64,000 nt of DNA from Virgibacillus_O xinjiangensis. Its GTDB lineage: Bacteria; Bacillota; Bacilli; Bacillales; Amphibacillaceae. The notes beneath the pieces were generated by a model. It was not told the DNA's origin. It was given only the letters and a program-made list of their open reading frames with translations, and did no database searches. Below, one piece after another: positions 1-7,994 of the stretch (position 1 is the stretch's first letter; each line of letters opens with the position of its first letter). The stretch lies in contig NZ_JBHRSA010000046.1 of NCBI RefSeq assembly GCF_042643145.1, positions 124,001 through 188,000 of the forward strand, written 5' to 3'. The position numbers and the translations under genes are program-made.

Positions 1-485
1 AGACCCTGACGAAAGAAATGGGAAGGGTCGTCCATGAAGAAGGAAGCTGGGATAAGGGAATAGAGGTGATCGAGAAGGTTGTAACCGGTCTGGGAGTGGA
101 TGAAGAAGCCATTCTGCTGCGTGATGGATCTGGTATGTCCCATAAAAACTACATACCAGCGAATGAACTGACACAACTGTTGTACGCAATACAGGGCAAG
201 GAATGGTTTGAGGCATTTCAGTTTACATTGCCGGTTGCTGGAGATTCTGATCGGTTCGAAGGTGGAACGTTGAGATATCGTATGAGGGATGAGCCGGCAG
301 AAGGAAAGGTGAAAGCCAAGACTGGTTCGTTGACTTCCGTTTCGGCTCTCTCCGGCTATGTCACTACAAAGGATGGAGAAAAACTGGTCTTTTCCGTCCT
401 GATTAACAATTACCTTGGCTCAAAGGCTTCAGAGATTGAAGATGCTATTGCAAATACACTGGCTGATCATGAATTGGAGGAGTAA
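1..485 (+). CDS. dacB: D-alanyl-D-alanine carboxypeptidase/endopeptidase, PBP4 (S13) family, C-terminal part
   Basis: This is the carboxy-terminal ~160 residues of a penicillin-binding protein of the S13/PBP4 type; the 5' end lies outside the window and the open frame runs in from base 3. These extracytoplasmic enzymes cleave D-Ala-D-Ala in peptidoglycan stem peptides. The visible part carries the SxN-like segment DGSGMSHKNY (about residues 40-50) and the KTG triad in KAKTGSLTSV, followed by the usual beta-strand SGYVTT...LVFSVLINNY. The active-site SxxK is upstream and cannot be checked. The gene ends in TAA and is followed by a hairpin terminator shared with the convergent small gene. Family call is firm; the symbol is by analogy. 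Confidence 0.85.
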   Translation, partial: TLTKEMGRVVHEEGSWDKGIEVIEKVVTGLGVDEEAILLRDGSGMSHKNYIPANELTQLLYAIQGKEWFEAFQFTLPVAGDSDRFEGGTLRYRMRDEPAEGKVKAKTGSLTSVSALSGYVTTKDGEKLVFSVLINNYLGSKASEIEDAIANTLADHELEE

Positions 486-518
486 TGGTCATCAGGCCTT
501 CCTTGGTATTATGTCAAA

Positions 519-560
519 AGAGGCTGTCCTTTTACAGAGAGGACAGTCTCTCGTTTATTT
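519..560. terminator. Bidirectional intrinsic terminator
   Basis: An 11-bp stem (519-529 with 541-551, one G-U pair) is followed by a T-rich run on the plus strand. It sits between the convergent dacB-like gene and the Spo0E-like gene. Confidence 0.7.
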
Positions 561-565
561 TTGCT

Positions 566-721
566 TCAATCCTCACTCCTAGGATTACTGAGCTTATTAA
601 GGAGATCATCCAACTCCTGGGAAATCTTAACCAATTTATCATACCGTTCATTTTGAGAAGCCTCATACATAACCGTGCGGAGGTACTCGATCTTTTCTTC
701 TAAATACTCCCGATGTGCCAA
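566..721 (-). CDS. Spo0E-like sporulation regulatory protein (aspartyl-phosphate phosphatase)
   Basis: A 51-codon gene starts at TTG (719-721) with a good AGGAG ribosome binding site just upstream and ends in TGA at 566. The product is a helical hairpin with N-terminal LEEKIEYLRTVMY and the signature SQELDDLLNKL (about residues 34-44). This matches the Spo0E/YnzD/YisI family, in which the SQELD motif contacts and dephosphorylates Spo0A-P to delay sporulation. The size fits the short family members. It is easily missed because it is short and uses TTG, and because a plus-strand frame overlaps it. Assigning Spo0A-P as the substrate is family inference; some family members target other response regulators. 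Confidence 0.85.
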   Translation of the reverse strand: MAHREYLEEKIEYLRTVMYEASQNERYDKLVKISQELDDLLNKLSNPRSED

Positions 722-877
722 TTTCCTCACTCCTTCACTACCTTAGGGATTACCCAAACATGAGTCCGGCTAAACGTTCAAACGCTAGAAAAATTAATTT
801 TCAAAGAATAACTGCGGGTTGGAATGCAAAATTGGATAAGGTAAACTTAGATAAAAACAGGTAAAGGACGTTATAGG

Positions 878-1357
878 ATGAAAATATCAATCATCGCTGT
901 CGGGAAATTGAAAGAAAAGTATTTGAAACAGGGCATACAGGAATATGTGAAGCGGCTGCAGGCGTATGCGAATATGGAGATTGTAGAGGTAGCTGATGAA
1001 AAAGCACCAGAGACGATGAGTGAAGCGGAGATGCTGGAAGTGAAGAGAAAGGAAGGAGAACGAATTCTTAAAGCCGTCCATCCTGATGCTTATGTCGTCA
1101 CACTGGAAATTGAGGGTAAGATGTACACGTCGGAGCAGCTTGCAGCTAAAATGGATGAGCTGGCTACTTACGGGAAAAGCAAGCTCACCTTTATCATTGG
1201 CGGTTCCCTTGGTATCAGTAAGGATGTGCAGCAGCGTAGTGACCTGGCATTGTCCTTTTCTAAGATGACCTTCCCCCACCAATTGATGCGTCTGGTTTTG
1301 TTGGAACAGATATATCGTGGATTTCGGATTAACCGGGGTGAACCGTACCATAAATAG
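878..1357 (+). CDS. rlmH: 23S rRNA (pseudouridine1915-N3)-methyltransferase RlmH
   Basis: A 159-residue SPOUT methyltransferase of full family length. RlmH methylates N3 of pseudouridine 1915 in helix 69 of 23S rRNA on assembled 70S ribosomes, using S-adenosylmethionine. The start MKISIIAVGKLKEKY, the AdoMet-binding knot segment FIIGGSLGIS (about 105-114) and the invariant C-terminal tail RINRGEPYHK are all present. Transcription is plus-strand and appears independent of the upstream convergent pair. In Bacillus this gene also sits near the end of the walK/htrC region, so the place next to a cell-wall gene is not surprising. Start chosen at ATG with AAAGGAC upstream. Confidence 0.97.
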   Translation: MKISIIAVGKLKEKYLKQGIQEYVKRLQAYANMEIVEVADEKAPETMSEAEMLEVKRKEGERILKAVHPDAYVVTLEIEGKMYTSEQLAAKMDELATYGKSKLTFIIGGSLGISKDVQQRSDLALSFSKMTFPHQLMRLVLLEQIYRGFRINRGEPYHK

Positions 1358-1392
1358 AGGCAAATAATACATACTAAAGGAATGATTAAAGG

Positions 1393-2538
1393 ATGTCTTC
1401 TTCTTTTAAAAGTAATGATCATGCTGTTCAATCTATTGATGCCGAGGGCAATTTTCCAATCAGTGTCGAAGATATGGAAAGTGCAGCCAAGCAAGCCATG
1501 CCTGCACCTGCTTTTAGTTATATCGCTTCAGGAGCCGGTGGTGAGGACACAGCAAGGAAAAATACGGATGCGTTCAAGAAATATTCCATTATCCCAAGAC
1601 TATTGAATGATGTATCTAACTTGGATACAAGCATAACCATGTTGGGCCGTATATACCCTAATCCATTCTTACTCGCACCAATTGGTGTGTTAAAGTTGGC
1701 AGATGAACAGGGTGATCTGGCTGTTGCTCGGGCAGCGGCTAATTCTAACGTTCCGTTCATACAAAGTACTGTTTCAAGCTATTCCATTGAGAATATAGCT
1801 CAGGCTGCAAGTGGCAGTTCTAAATGGTTTCAATTGTATTGGGCCAAAGACGAGGAAATTTCCTTTAACATGGTGAAACGAGCGGAAGACGCAGGATATG
1901 AAGCAATCGTATTAACAATAGATACCATTACATTAGGTTATAGAGAGAAAGACTTGTACCATCGCTTTTCACCATTAGCACAAGGTTATGGCCAAGGAAA
2001 CTTTGAATCGGATCCTGTATTTCTTTCAAAGTTAGAAGAGATTCATTCACGCACGATTGTGGAGAGTATTGTAGATAATATAAACTATCCAGCTCTAGAT
2101 TGGGAGCATGTGAAAGAGTTGAAAAGGAGAACGTCTTTGCCAATCCTTTTAAAAGGAATTCTGCACCCAGAAGATGCACTTCGAGCTATTAGGTATGGGG
2201 TTGATGGAATAATTGTTTCAAACCATGGTGGGAGACAATTAGACGGTGTCATTTCCAGCATCGATGCACTTCCTGAAATTGTGAAAGTTGTAGATGGTCA
2301 GATTCCCATATTATTTGATAGTGGGGTCCGTAGAGGTATTGATGCGTTAAAGGTTCTGGCCTTTGGTGCTGATGCTGTTTTGCTAGGCCGCCCCTACGTC
2401 TATAGCTTGGCTGCAGGTGGAGAAAAAGGAGTAGAACGGTTTTTAGCTAATTTCCTTCAGGATTTTCAAACTTCCATGATGTTATCAGGTGTAAAGAATA
2501 TAGAAGAACTGCGTCAAATGAAAATTGTAAATATGTAA
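1393..2538 (+). CDS. FMN-dependent alpha-hydroxy acid oxidase (lactate oxidase / lactate 2-monooxygenase type)
   Basis: A 381-residue cytoplasmic TIM-barrel flavoenzyme. It shows FSYIASGAGGEDT (about 41-53), the FMN-binding LLAPIGVLKL and ILLKGI (Lys254), and the catalytic SNHGGRQLDG box with His278 and Arg281. Phosphate-binding FDSGVRRG and ALLGRP-like segments follow. Family members oxidise L-lactate or other 2-hydroxy acids, giving pyruvate plus H2O2 or acetate plus CO2. Sequence alone does not say whether it is an oxidase, a monooxygenase or a quinone-linked dehydrogenase. The gene stands alone with its own terminator, and its third codon positions look more AT-rich than in neighbouring genes, which could mean acquisition. 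AAAGGA lies 11 nt before ATG. Confidence 0.85.
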   Translation: MSSSFKSNDHAVQSIDAEGNFPISVEDMESAAKQAMPAPAFSYIASGAGGEDTARKNTDAFKKYSIIPRLLNDVSNLDTSITMLGRIYPNPFLLAPIGVLKLADEQGDLAVARAAANSNVPFIQSTVSSYSIENIAQAASGSSKWFQLYWAKDEEISFNMVKRAEDAGYEAIVLTIDTITLGYREKDLYHRFSPLAQGYGQGNFESDPVFLSKLEEIHSRTIVESIVDNINYPALDWEHVKELKRRTSLPILLKGILHPEDALRAIRYGVDGIIVSNHGGRQLDGVISSIDALPEIVKVVDGQIPILFDSGVRRGIDALKVLAFGADAVLLGRPYVYSLAAGGEKGVERFLANFLQDFQTSMMLSGVKNIEELRQMKIVNM

Positions 2539-2557
2539 AACAAGTATCCATAGATTT

Positions 2558-2596
2558 GCCCCTGCCCTTCCTAGAAGCGGCGGCAGGGGCTTTTTC
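2558..2596 (+). terminator. Intrinsic terminator of the hydroxyacid oxidase gene
   Basis: A 9-bp GC-rich perfect stem (2558-2566 with 2582-2590) is followed by TTTTT. Confidence 0.88.
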
Positions 2597-2625
2597 TAGT
2601 TAATGAAACTAAGGGTAGGCAGGAT

Positions 2626-2675
2626 AAAAGCCTGTCCCCACTCTTGCAACAATAAGGAGGGGAACAGGCTTTTTC
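2626..2675 (-). terminator. Intrinsic terminator of the aldolase gene
   Basis: Inverted repeat 2626-2639 / 2659-2674 with a short bulge, ending on the minus strand in a T-run. It lies 9 bp after the aldolase stop codon and could also serve the plus strand. Confidence 0.75.
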
Positions 2676-2683
2676 AAAGTACT

Positions 2684-3574
2684 TTATTTTTTATTCACGG
2701 AAGCATCATAAATTGTATCGACTGCCTGCTGCAGCTTCTTGTTGAACTCTTCATCGGATTGATCGGCATTCAAATCATCAGCAAGGGCACGGGAGAAGCT
2801 GGCGATCAGACCATGGTTCTCTTTCAATTTCTCATTGGCCTCATCACGCGAGTAGCCACCAGATAAAGCTACAACTCGGACGACACGAGGGTGGTCAATC
2901 AACTCTTTATATAAGTCAGCCTTCGTTGGGATGGTCAGTTTCAGCATGACGTTATCCTCTTCGGAAAGCTTATTCAAGTGCTGCAGGATTTCCTCTTTCA
3001 GCATTTCCTCGGATTCTTCCTTATTTTCACTATGAATGTCCACTTCAGGTTCAATGATTGGAACCAAATCGGCCGAAAGGATGGTTTTCGCGATATCAAA
3101 CTGCTGGTCCACGACAGTTTTAATCCCTTCCTGATTAGGTTCATGAATGACCGAACGCATTTTGGTACCGAAGATATTCCGCTCATTGGCACGACGCAAT
3201 GTTTCATCCAAGTCATTGATCGGTTTCATAACTTGGACACCGTTTTCCTGCCCAGCAAGTCCCTTATCGACCTTTAAAAATGGCACAATGCCTTTGTCAG
3301 CCAGGTAATCTGCTGTGTACTGGCCTTCGATTTCACGGTCCATCGTCTGTTCGAAGAGAATGGCGCCGAGTATGTGGTCGGAACTGAAGGCTGGCGACGT
3401 AATGATTCGTGTTCTCATCTCATGGACTAGGTCGAACATTTCCTTTTCACCGCTATAGGAATCTTCTGGGATTCCGTAGGCGGCTAGCGCCTTCGGAGTA
3501 CTTCCACCGCTTTGGTCGAGTGCAGCGATAAATCCTTTTCCGTTTTTAATGGTTTCAAAATGATTGGTGTTCAT
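2684..3574 (-). CDS. fda: Fructose-bisphosphate aldolase, class I
   Basis: A 296-residue class I (Schiff-base, metal-independent) aldolase interconverting fructose 1,6-bisphosphate with dihydroxyacetone phosphate and glyceraldehyde 3-phosphate in glycolysis/gluconeogenesis. Diagnostic pieces are GKGFIAALDQSGGSTPKAL near the N-terminus, GIVPFLKVDKGL, the strand LVPIIEPEVDI, and the Schiff-base region VMLKLTIPTK. The phosphate-binding ALSGGYSRDEA is also present. This bacterial type is about 295 residues long, as here. An in-frame GTG three codons upstream abuts the Shine-Dalgarno, so ATG at 3574, 9 nt from AAGGAG, is the better start. The gene is single and convergent with the hydroxyacid oxidase. 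Bacillaceae usually also carry class II FbaA; that cannot be checked here. Confidence 0.93.
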   Translation of the reverse strand: MNTNHFETIKNGKGFIAALDQSGGSTPKALAAYGIPEDSYSGEKEMFDLVHEMRTRIITSPAFSSDHILGAILFEQTMDREIEGQYTADYLADKGIVPFLKVDKGLAGQENGVQVMKPINDLDETLRRANERNIFGTKMRSVIHEPNQEGIKTVVDQQFDIAKTILSADLVPIIEPEVDIHSENKEESEEMLKEEILQHLNKLSEEDNVMLKLTIPTKADLYKELIDHPRVVRVVALSGGYSRDEANEKLKENHGLIASFSRALADDLNADQSDEEFNKKLQQAVDTIYDASVNKK

Positions 3575-3837
3575 GTTTTTCACTCCTTCGTTGGTATTAG
3601 GATGTCCCTATTATATCCTTCCCGATCACAGGTTCTTCGTAACAAGAGCCTGTACGTGTTGTAAGGAGCCTTGCACGGAAAGATAATGCTTCTACTGCAA
3701 CTTTCCATGACATGCCCTATTCCCCTATCTATTCTATCTACAGATGACCAACATTTCAATCTTTTCAGATTTTTATATCCTCATACTCCAATATAAATTA
3801 GCGATAAAGATGTGAAGAGTAGAAAGTTAAAAAACCC
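3575..3837. other. Intergenic region between divergent aldolase and amt genes
   Basis: About 260 bp with no plausible coding frame. It contains a TATAAT-like hexamer on the minus strand (3610-3615) that could serve the aldolase gene. I found no riboswitch or repeat in it. Confidence 0.4.
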
Positions 3838-3854
3838 TGTCAGATTTTCTAACA
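3838..3854 (+). promoter_or_regulatory. GlnR/TnrA-type nitrogen-control box (distal)
   Basis: The 17 bp TGTCAGATTTTCTAACA match every fixed position of the GlnR/TnrA consensus TGTNANAWWWTMTNACA. The box lies about 90 bp upstream of amt, as expected for a nitrogen-limitation-controlled ammonium transporter. Confidence 0.85.
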
Positions 3855-3905
3855 AGATAGTTGGTGGAAGATTTAGAACGTAGTAAATTGTTAATTAACA
3901 AATGA

Positions 3906-3922
3906 TGTTAGGAAAACTAACG
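3906..3922 (+). promoter_or_regulatory. Second, imperfect GlnR/TnrA-type box (proximal)
   Basis: TGTTAGGAAAACTAACG keeps the GTTAG/CTAAC dyad but departs from the consensus at three positions. It lies 68 bp after the perfect box and 18 bp before the amt start, so it could lie near or downstream of the transcription start and act as a repressing site. Confidence 0.55.
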
Positions 3923-3940
3923 TGATAGGGAGTTGTTGAA

Positions 3941-5209
3941 ATGGAGTCAGTCCTAATGGATAACTTATGGGTAATCATTGGTACATTTTTGGTGTTTCTA
4001 ATGCTGGGAGGGTTTATCCTACTGGAAGCAGGGTCCACAAGAATGAAGAATGCGGGGCACATTGCTGGCAAAACGATATTTACCGCAGGAATTGGATCAC
4101 TGGTTTTCTGGGCAGTCGGCTGGGGGTTTATTTATGGAGAAGGCAATTGGTTTATTGGCTTATCGGATTTCTTTTATGGAGATGCCTCTTTCAGTGGGGA
4201 AGGATTAGCGCCGGCTGTAGACTTCATGTTTCAGATGATGTTCGCTTTGGTTGCTATGACGATTGCGTTTGGAGGCTTTGCAGAACGTGCGAAATTATCG
4301 GCATACGTTATTTTTGCTGTACTATTCTCCGTGCTCATCTATCCTGTTGTCGCACATTGGATCTGGGGCGGCGGCTGGTTAGCTGATCACGGAAAGCAGG
4401 ACTTTGCCGGTTCGACCGTCGTCCATTTGACGGGTGCAATGGCTGCTCTCGCTGCCACCCTTGTATTGAAGCCTCGTATCGGCAAATATAATAAAGATGG
4501 TTCTTCCAATAATCTTGCAGGTCATAACCAGGTATTTACAGCTCTAGGTGTATTACTTCTATGGGTCGGTTGGTTTGGGTTCAATGGGGCGAGTACGTTT
4601 GAAGTAGCTGATGCTTTTTTTGGATTCGTTCTCCTGAATACGCAAGTAGCTGCAGGTGCTGGTGCAGTGGCGGCAATGTTTGTTTCATGGGCTTTAACTG
4701 GTAAAGCAGATGTTCCAACGACATTGAATGGAGCATTGGCGGGGTTAGTGGCCATTACAGCCCCGGCAGGGTTCGTGGAACCGTGGGCGGCAGTGATTAT
4801 TGGGCTGATTGGTGGAGTGATTGTCGTCTTCAGTATGAGGTGGTTTGATCAAGCCAGAATTGATGACCCGATTTTTGCATTATCTGTTCATGGAACAGTC
4901 GGCATATGGGGTACACTCGCCAATGGATTGTTCGCCGTACCTGCCTTTTCCGCAGGGATCGGCTGGGGGCAGCCGGGTCTGTTCTACGGTGGTGGCTTCA
5001 CTCAGTTAGGTGTGCAAACCATTGGGGTAATCACCAGTGGCCTGTATGCATTCGTTGTTGCGTTCATTTTGCTAAAAGTGATGGATAGAGTTATGGGGGG
5101 AATTCGTGTAACAGAGGAAGAAGAGATTGTGGGCCTTGATTTAAGCGAACATGGAGGGTACGGATACCCGGAAAATATCCCTCATCCGGATGATCGGAAA
5201 GGTGCATAA
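3941..5209 (+). CDS. amt: Ammonium transporter (Amt/NrgA family)
   Basis: A 422-residue integral membrane protein with about 11 hydrophobic segments. Amt trimers carry ammonium across the membrane at low concentration. The pore twin-histidines are visible as His162 (VVHLTGAMAAL) and His317 (SVHGTVGIWG). The NTQVAAGAGA signature, the GFNGAS segment and the FGGFAERAK region of the periplasmic vestibule also fit. The hydrophilic C-terminal tail (VTEEEEIVGLDLSEHG) is the part that PII proteins contact in other bacteria. Two GlnR/TnrA-type boxes lie upstream. No glnK/nrgB follows; instead a nucleotidyltransferase-like gene starts 28 bp downstream. Confidence 0.96.
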   Translation: MESVLMDNLWVIIGTFLVFLMLGGFILLEAGSTRMKNAGHIAGKTIFTAGIGSLVFWAVGWGFIYGEGNWFIGLSDFFYGDASFSGEGLAPAVDFMFQMMFALVAMTIAFGGFAERAKLSAYVIFAVLFSVLIYPVVAHWIWGGGWLADHGKQDFAGSTVVHLTGAMAALAATLVLKPRIGKYNKDGSSNNLAGHNQVFTALGVLLLWVGWFGFNGASTFEVADAFFGFVLLNTQVAAGAGAVAAMFVSWALTGKADVPTTLNGALAGLVAITAPAGFVEPWAAVIIGLIGGVIVVFSMRWFDQARIDDPIFALSVHGTVGIWGTLANGLFAVPAFSAGIGWGQPGLFYGGGFTQLGVQTIGVITSGLYAFVVAFILLKVMDRVMGGIRVTEEEEIVGLDLSEHGGYGYPENIPHPDDRKGA

Positions 5210-5237
5210 TGGCAGGGTTGGACAGAGGAGGGCTGTC

Positions 5238-6206
5238 TTGGAAAACTACCGAGAGGTCAGGGACTGGCGACAAAAGCATATAGGGGAAGTGTCCACGTGC
5301 CATTTTAAACTTAATAAATTCCATGATGACTTAATAAAGTACACAGTATTACAAGCCATGGAAAAAGTGCAAAGGGAGCAGGGAAATCCCCCAGTTCCCT
5401 TTGCCTTCTTTTTAATGGGCAGTGCCGGCCGTATGGAGCAGTCCATCTGGAGTGATCAGGACCATGGCATTGTTTTTGACGGCAAAGTGGAACACGCGGG
5501 TTATTTCCAAAGGTTAGGAAGTGAAATAGCGGTCGGTCTGGAAGTAGCAGGTTATCAGCTATGTGACGGAGGTGTGATGGCATCGAATCCGTTGTGGTGC
5601 CAGTCTGTAATTGACTGGGAACAACAAATAACCGATTGGCTGAAAGAAGCGAGTTGGACATCATTGCGGCATTTTTCCACATTTATGGATGCCAGAGTAT
5701 TAATAGGTGAACAGCAATTGGTGATGAAAATTAAAAAACAAGCATCAACCATCATCAACAGCTACCCTCGTCTGTCCCTGCGCCTCGCAGAAAATGTGGA
5801 CTTCATTAAAAAAGGGATAGGCTTTTTCGGCCAGTTATTATCCGATTCATTTGGTAAACAATCCGGCAAGGTCCAATTGAAGCAAACAGCCATCTTTCCG
5901 TATGTCAACGCCTTACGCATACTGGCCGTTAAGCAAGGAGTGCCCCAGTCCTCTACCCTATCAAGGTTCAATGGAATCAAGGAGGAATATCCGGCCATTG
6001 GCAGCTATGAAGTCTATTTTGTTCGATTGCTTCAATTTAGACTCCGTTTCCAACAGGAGATTACAAGCTATGAGCAAGTTCATCTTATATCGGTTGATAG
6101 GTTGACGAAAGAGGATAGGAAAGAGCTGAAGACTTTGATGAAAAAAGGATATGAGCTTTTTTCGAATACGAAGGAAATCATAGAAGGTGAGTGTTCTGCA
6201 AGATGA
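5238..6206 (+). CDS. DUF294-type nucleotidyltransferase (GlnD-like fold)
   Basis: A 322-residue protein with a polymerase-beta/GlnD-like nucleotidyltransferase motif: GSAGRMEQSIWSDQDHG, placing the GS at residues 61-62 and the metal-binding aspartates at Asp73 and Asp75. A helical C-terminal half of DUF294_C type follows. Related proteins often carry N-terminal CBS or cyclic-nucleotide domains; this one starts almost directly at the catalytic module. The open frame extends upstream into amt, but TTG at 5238 has an AGAGGAGGG site 6 nt before it and is preferred. It sits 28 bp after amt and overlaps the exonuclease gene by 4 bp (ATGA). Its target is unknown; a role in modifying a nitrogen-signalling partner is only a hypothesis. 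Confidence 0.75.
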   Translation: MENYREVRDWRQKHIGEVSTCHFKLNKFHDDLIKYTVLQAMEKVQREQGNPPVPFAFFLMGSAGRMEQSIWSDQDHGIVFDGKVEHAGYFQRLGSEIAVGLEVAGYQLCDGGVMASNPLWCQSVIDWEQQITDWLKEASWTSLRHFSTFMDARVLIGEQQLVMKIKKQASTIINSYPRLSLRLAENVDFIKKGIGFFGQLLSDSFGKQSGKVQLKQTAIFPYVNALRILAVKQGVPQSSTLSRFNGIKEEYPAIGSYEVYFVRLLQFRLRFQQEITSYEQVHLISVDRLTKEDRKELKTLMKKGYELFSNTKEIIEGECSAR

Positions 6207-6925
6207 TGGATCGAATGAAGCAGTTCATCAGTCAAATGTCAGGACAATTTTATGCCAAAACCGATCGTTCCTTATCAGACCCTCATCAAATCGCCTATAT
6301 CAGAAATTTACACCGGGAAATAAAACAGCAGGATGTGCTTAATATTCCGCTGGATGAATTAGAGGTGGTTGTATTTGATATCGAAACGACGGGTTTTCAC
6401 CCTTTTAAAGGCGATCGTTTGTTATCGATAGGCGCGGTCAAAATGCAGGGAGATTTGATTTTAGAAGAAAACACTTTCTATTCAATGGTTCATTGTATAG
6501 GAGATCCTTCAGAACAAATTGAAAAGCTGACAGGTATTACGAAAGAACAGTTGATGGAGGCACCTCCTTTAGAGGAGGTTTTAAAAGATTTCTACCGATA
6601 TGTAGGAAGCGATGCACTAGTCGCACATCATTCCAATCATGAAAAGCAATTCATGAAACATGCCAGTTGGACTGCCTTGAAGACAGTGTTTCAGCACCGC
6701 GTGCTTGATACTTCTTTTCTTACCAGTATCACTCACCCCGAATCAGGTTTGTTCACCCTTGACGATTACTGTGATTATTATGAGATATCCATTCAACAAA
6801 GACATCATGCACTCTATGACGCTCTTGCGGCAGCAAAGCTTTGGTCGGAAAGCATCCGGCAGGTCAGAGGAATGGGTTACGCTCATCTAAATGAAATATA
6901 TGCGCAACTGGCCAAGTTGAAATAG
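6203..6925 (+). CDS. DnaQ-like 3'-5' exonuclease domain protein
   Basis: A 240-residue DEDDh-type exonuclease. Exo I is VVVFDIETTGFHP (Asp59, Glu61), Exo II is represented by ALVAHHSNHEKQFM, and Exo III by HHALYDALAAAKLW. The Exo II block has Asn-His-Glu where most DnaQ proteins have a Phe-Asp, so the second acidic ligand is not obvious. The first ~50 residues are a helical extension. The start ATG overlaps the nucleotidyltransferase stop, implying translational coupling and a shared function. In proteobacteria similar nucleotidyltransferase-exonuclease pairs occur beside acetate-type symporters (recalled, not searched). Replicative proofreading is unlikely; processing of a nucleotide-modified substrate is an inference. 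Confidence 0.8.
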   Translation: MMDRMKQFISQMSGQFYAKTDRSLSDPHQIAYIRNLHREIKQQDVLNIPLDELEVVVFDIETTGFHPFKGDRLLSIGAVKMQGDLILEENTFYSMVHCIGDPSEQIEKLTGITKEQLMEAPPLEEVLKDFYRYVGSDALVAHHSNHEKQFMKHASWTALKTVFQHRVLDTSFLTSITHPESGLFTLDDYCDYYEISIQQRHHALYDALAAAKLWSESIRQVRGMGYAHLNEIYAQLAKLK

Positions 6926-6969
6926 GGAATGAATGTAAACCTGGAGTTTCGAAACACATTGAGTGGGTA

Positions 6970-6997
6970 AGAAATCCCCTGGCAACAGGGGATTTCT
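6970..6997. terminator. Symmetric hairpin between convergent genes
   Basis: A perfect 12-bp stem (6970-6981 with 6986-6997) closes a GCAA tetraloop. T-runs are only partial, so it is probably a bidirectional terminator for the exonuclease and SMP-30 genes. Confidence 0.7.
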
Positions 6998-7037
6998 AAC
7001 TGAATGCCAGTCAGATGGTGCATATGTTTTATAGCTA

Positions 7038-7994
7038 TTATTCTTGCTTTCCGCCATTTACTACCTTCAGCCGCCAAACTTCATTCCTTGAAGACTCGGT
7101 AATATAAAGATAACCGTTATTGAATGTCAGGTTGGTGACAAAGGTTCCTGCCTTTTCTGGAAGCCTGATGGTTCCAATTTCAAAACCATCTTTATCCAAT
7201 ACAACAATCTCTCCAGCTTGGAAATGTGCAACATAGAGGTTTCCTTTTTCATCGACCGCTAATCCATCCGGTCCGATACCGCCTTCCAAATGGGCGAAGA
7301 CAAATGGAACCTCTCTTTTATCTTTCGCTGTTACAGAAGGAACGGAAATTATCCGGTTAGTCGCAAATTCGGAGACATAAACCCGCTGGCCATCCGCTGA
7401 TATAGCAATTCCGTTAGGGTATGCTATATGATCCAAAGCTAATGTCAACTCCCCATCTGGTGATAGATAGAAGACCCGGCCAGTTGGTTTGGTGGCATGG
7501 GAGCCGCCAGGTTCGGTAAAGTAAATTCCGTTTTTCTCATCAAATACCAGGTCATTCAATGGCTGTAAACGTTCGTTGTCAAATTCACTGACAATGACAG
7601 TGTTCTTTCCTGTAGCTGGATTGTATGCTTTCAATTCACCTGATCTATTGGTAGTGAAGAGCCGACCATCCTTATGGAATTTCGCCCCTACTGGTTCAAC
7701 TGACGTTTCATATTCAGTTTCCACCCCACTCCCTGAAACTTTGAGTATTTCTTTAGTAGGTGGGCTGACCATCCATATATCTCCATTGTCATCAAAATTG
7801 ATGCCTTCCATAAATCTTCCTTTCACTTCGTTTCCTGCAGCCATCTTCTCCCATTTCGAGCTCGGTGGCAATATCTCCTTCATATCATGTCTATCTCCTT
7901 TGGGCACCTTTTGAGTCTCCAGGATACTCGATGCCGACACAGCGGTCACCAATCCAAATGCCATAAGAAATGCCAACAGAATCCACTTCTTCAT
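7038..7994 (-). CDS. Secreted SMP-30/gluconolactonase-like beta-propeller protein
   Basis: A 318-residue protein with an N-terminal signal peptide (MKKWILLAFLMAFGLVTAVSA, predicted cleavage after the ASA region) followed by NHL/SMP-30-type blades. Repeats such as GINFDDNGDIWMV, GLAVDEKGNLYVAHF and YPNGIAISADGQRVYVSE are the propeller strands, with PNGIA and DG turns at the metal/substrate centre. Relatives hydrolyse sugar lactones, but many exported ones have no proven activity. The gene is alone, with AAAAGGAGGAG before ATG, and converges with the amt operon. Export, fold and a lactonase-like call are supported; the substrate is not. Confidence 0.75.
   Translation of the reverse strand: MKKWILLAFLMAFGLVTAVSASSILETQKVPKGDRHDMKEILPPSSKWEKMAAGNEVKGRFMEGINFDDNGDIWMVSPPTKEILKVSGSGVETEYETSVEPVGAKFHKDGRLFTTNRSGELKAYNPATGKNTVIVSEFDNERLQPLNDLVFDEKNGIYFTEPGGSHATKPTGRVFYLSPDGELTLALDHIAYPNGIAISADGQRVYVSEFATNRIISVPSVTAKDKREVPFVFAHLEGGIGPDGLAVDEKGNLYVAHFQAGEIVVLDKDGFEIGTIRLPEKAGTFVTNLTFNNGYLYITESSRNEVWRLKVVNGGKQE

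Noticed and set aside
485..703. Plus-strand 72-codon frame after dacB
   Set aside because: It runs through the terminator hairpin and is antisense to the better supported Spo0E-like gene; no ribosome binding site and no family resemblance.
887..1372. 161-codon frame antisense to rlmH
   Set aside because: It is the mirror of a highly conserved gene and has no ribosome binding site.
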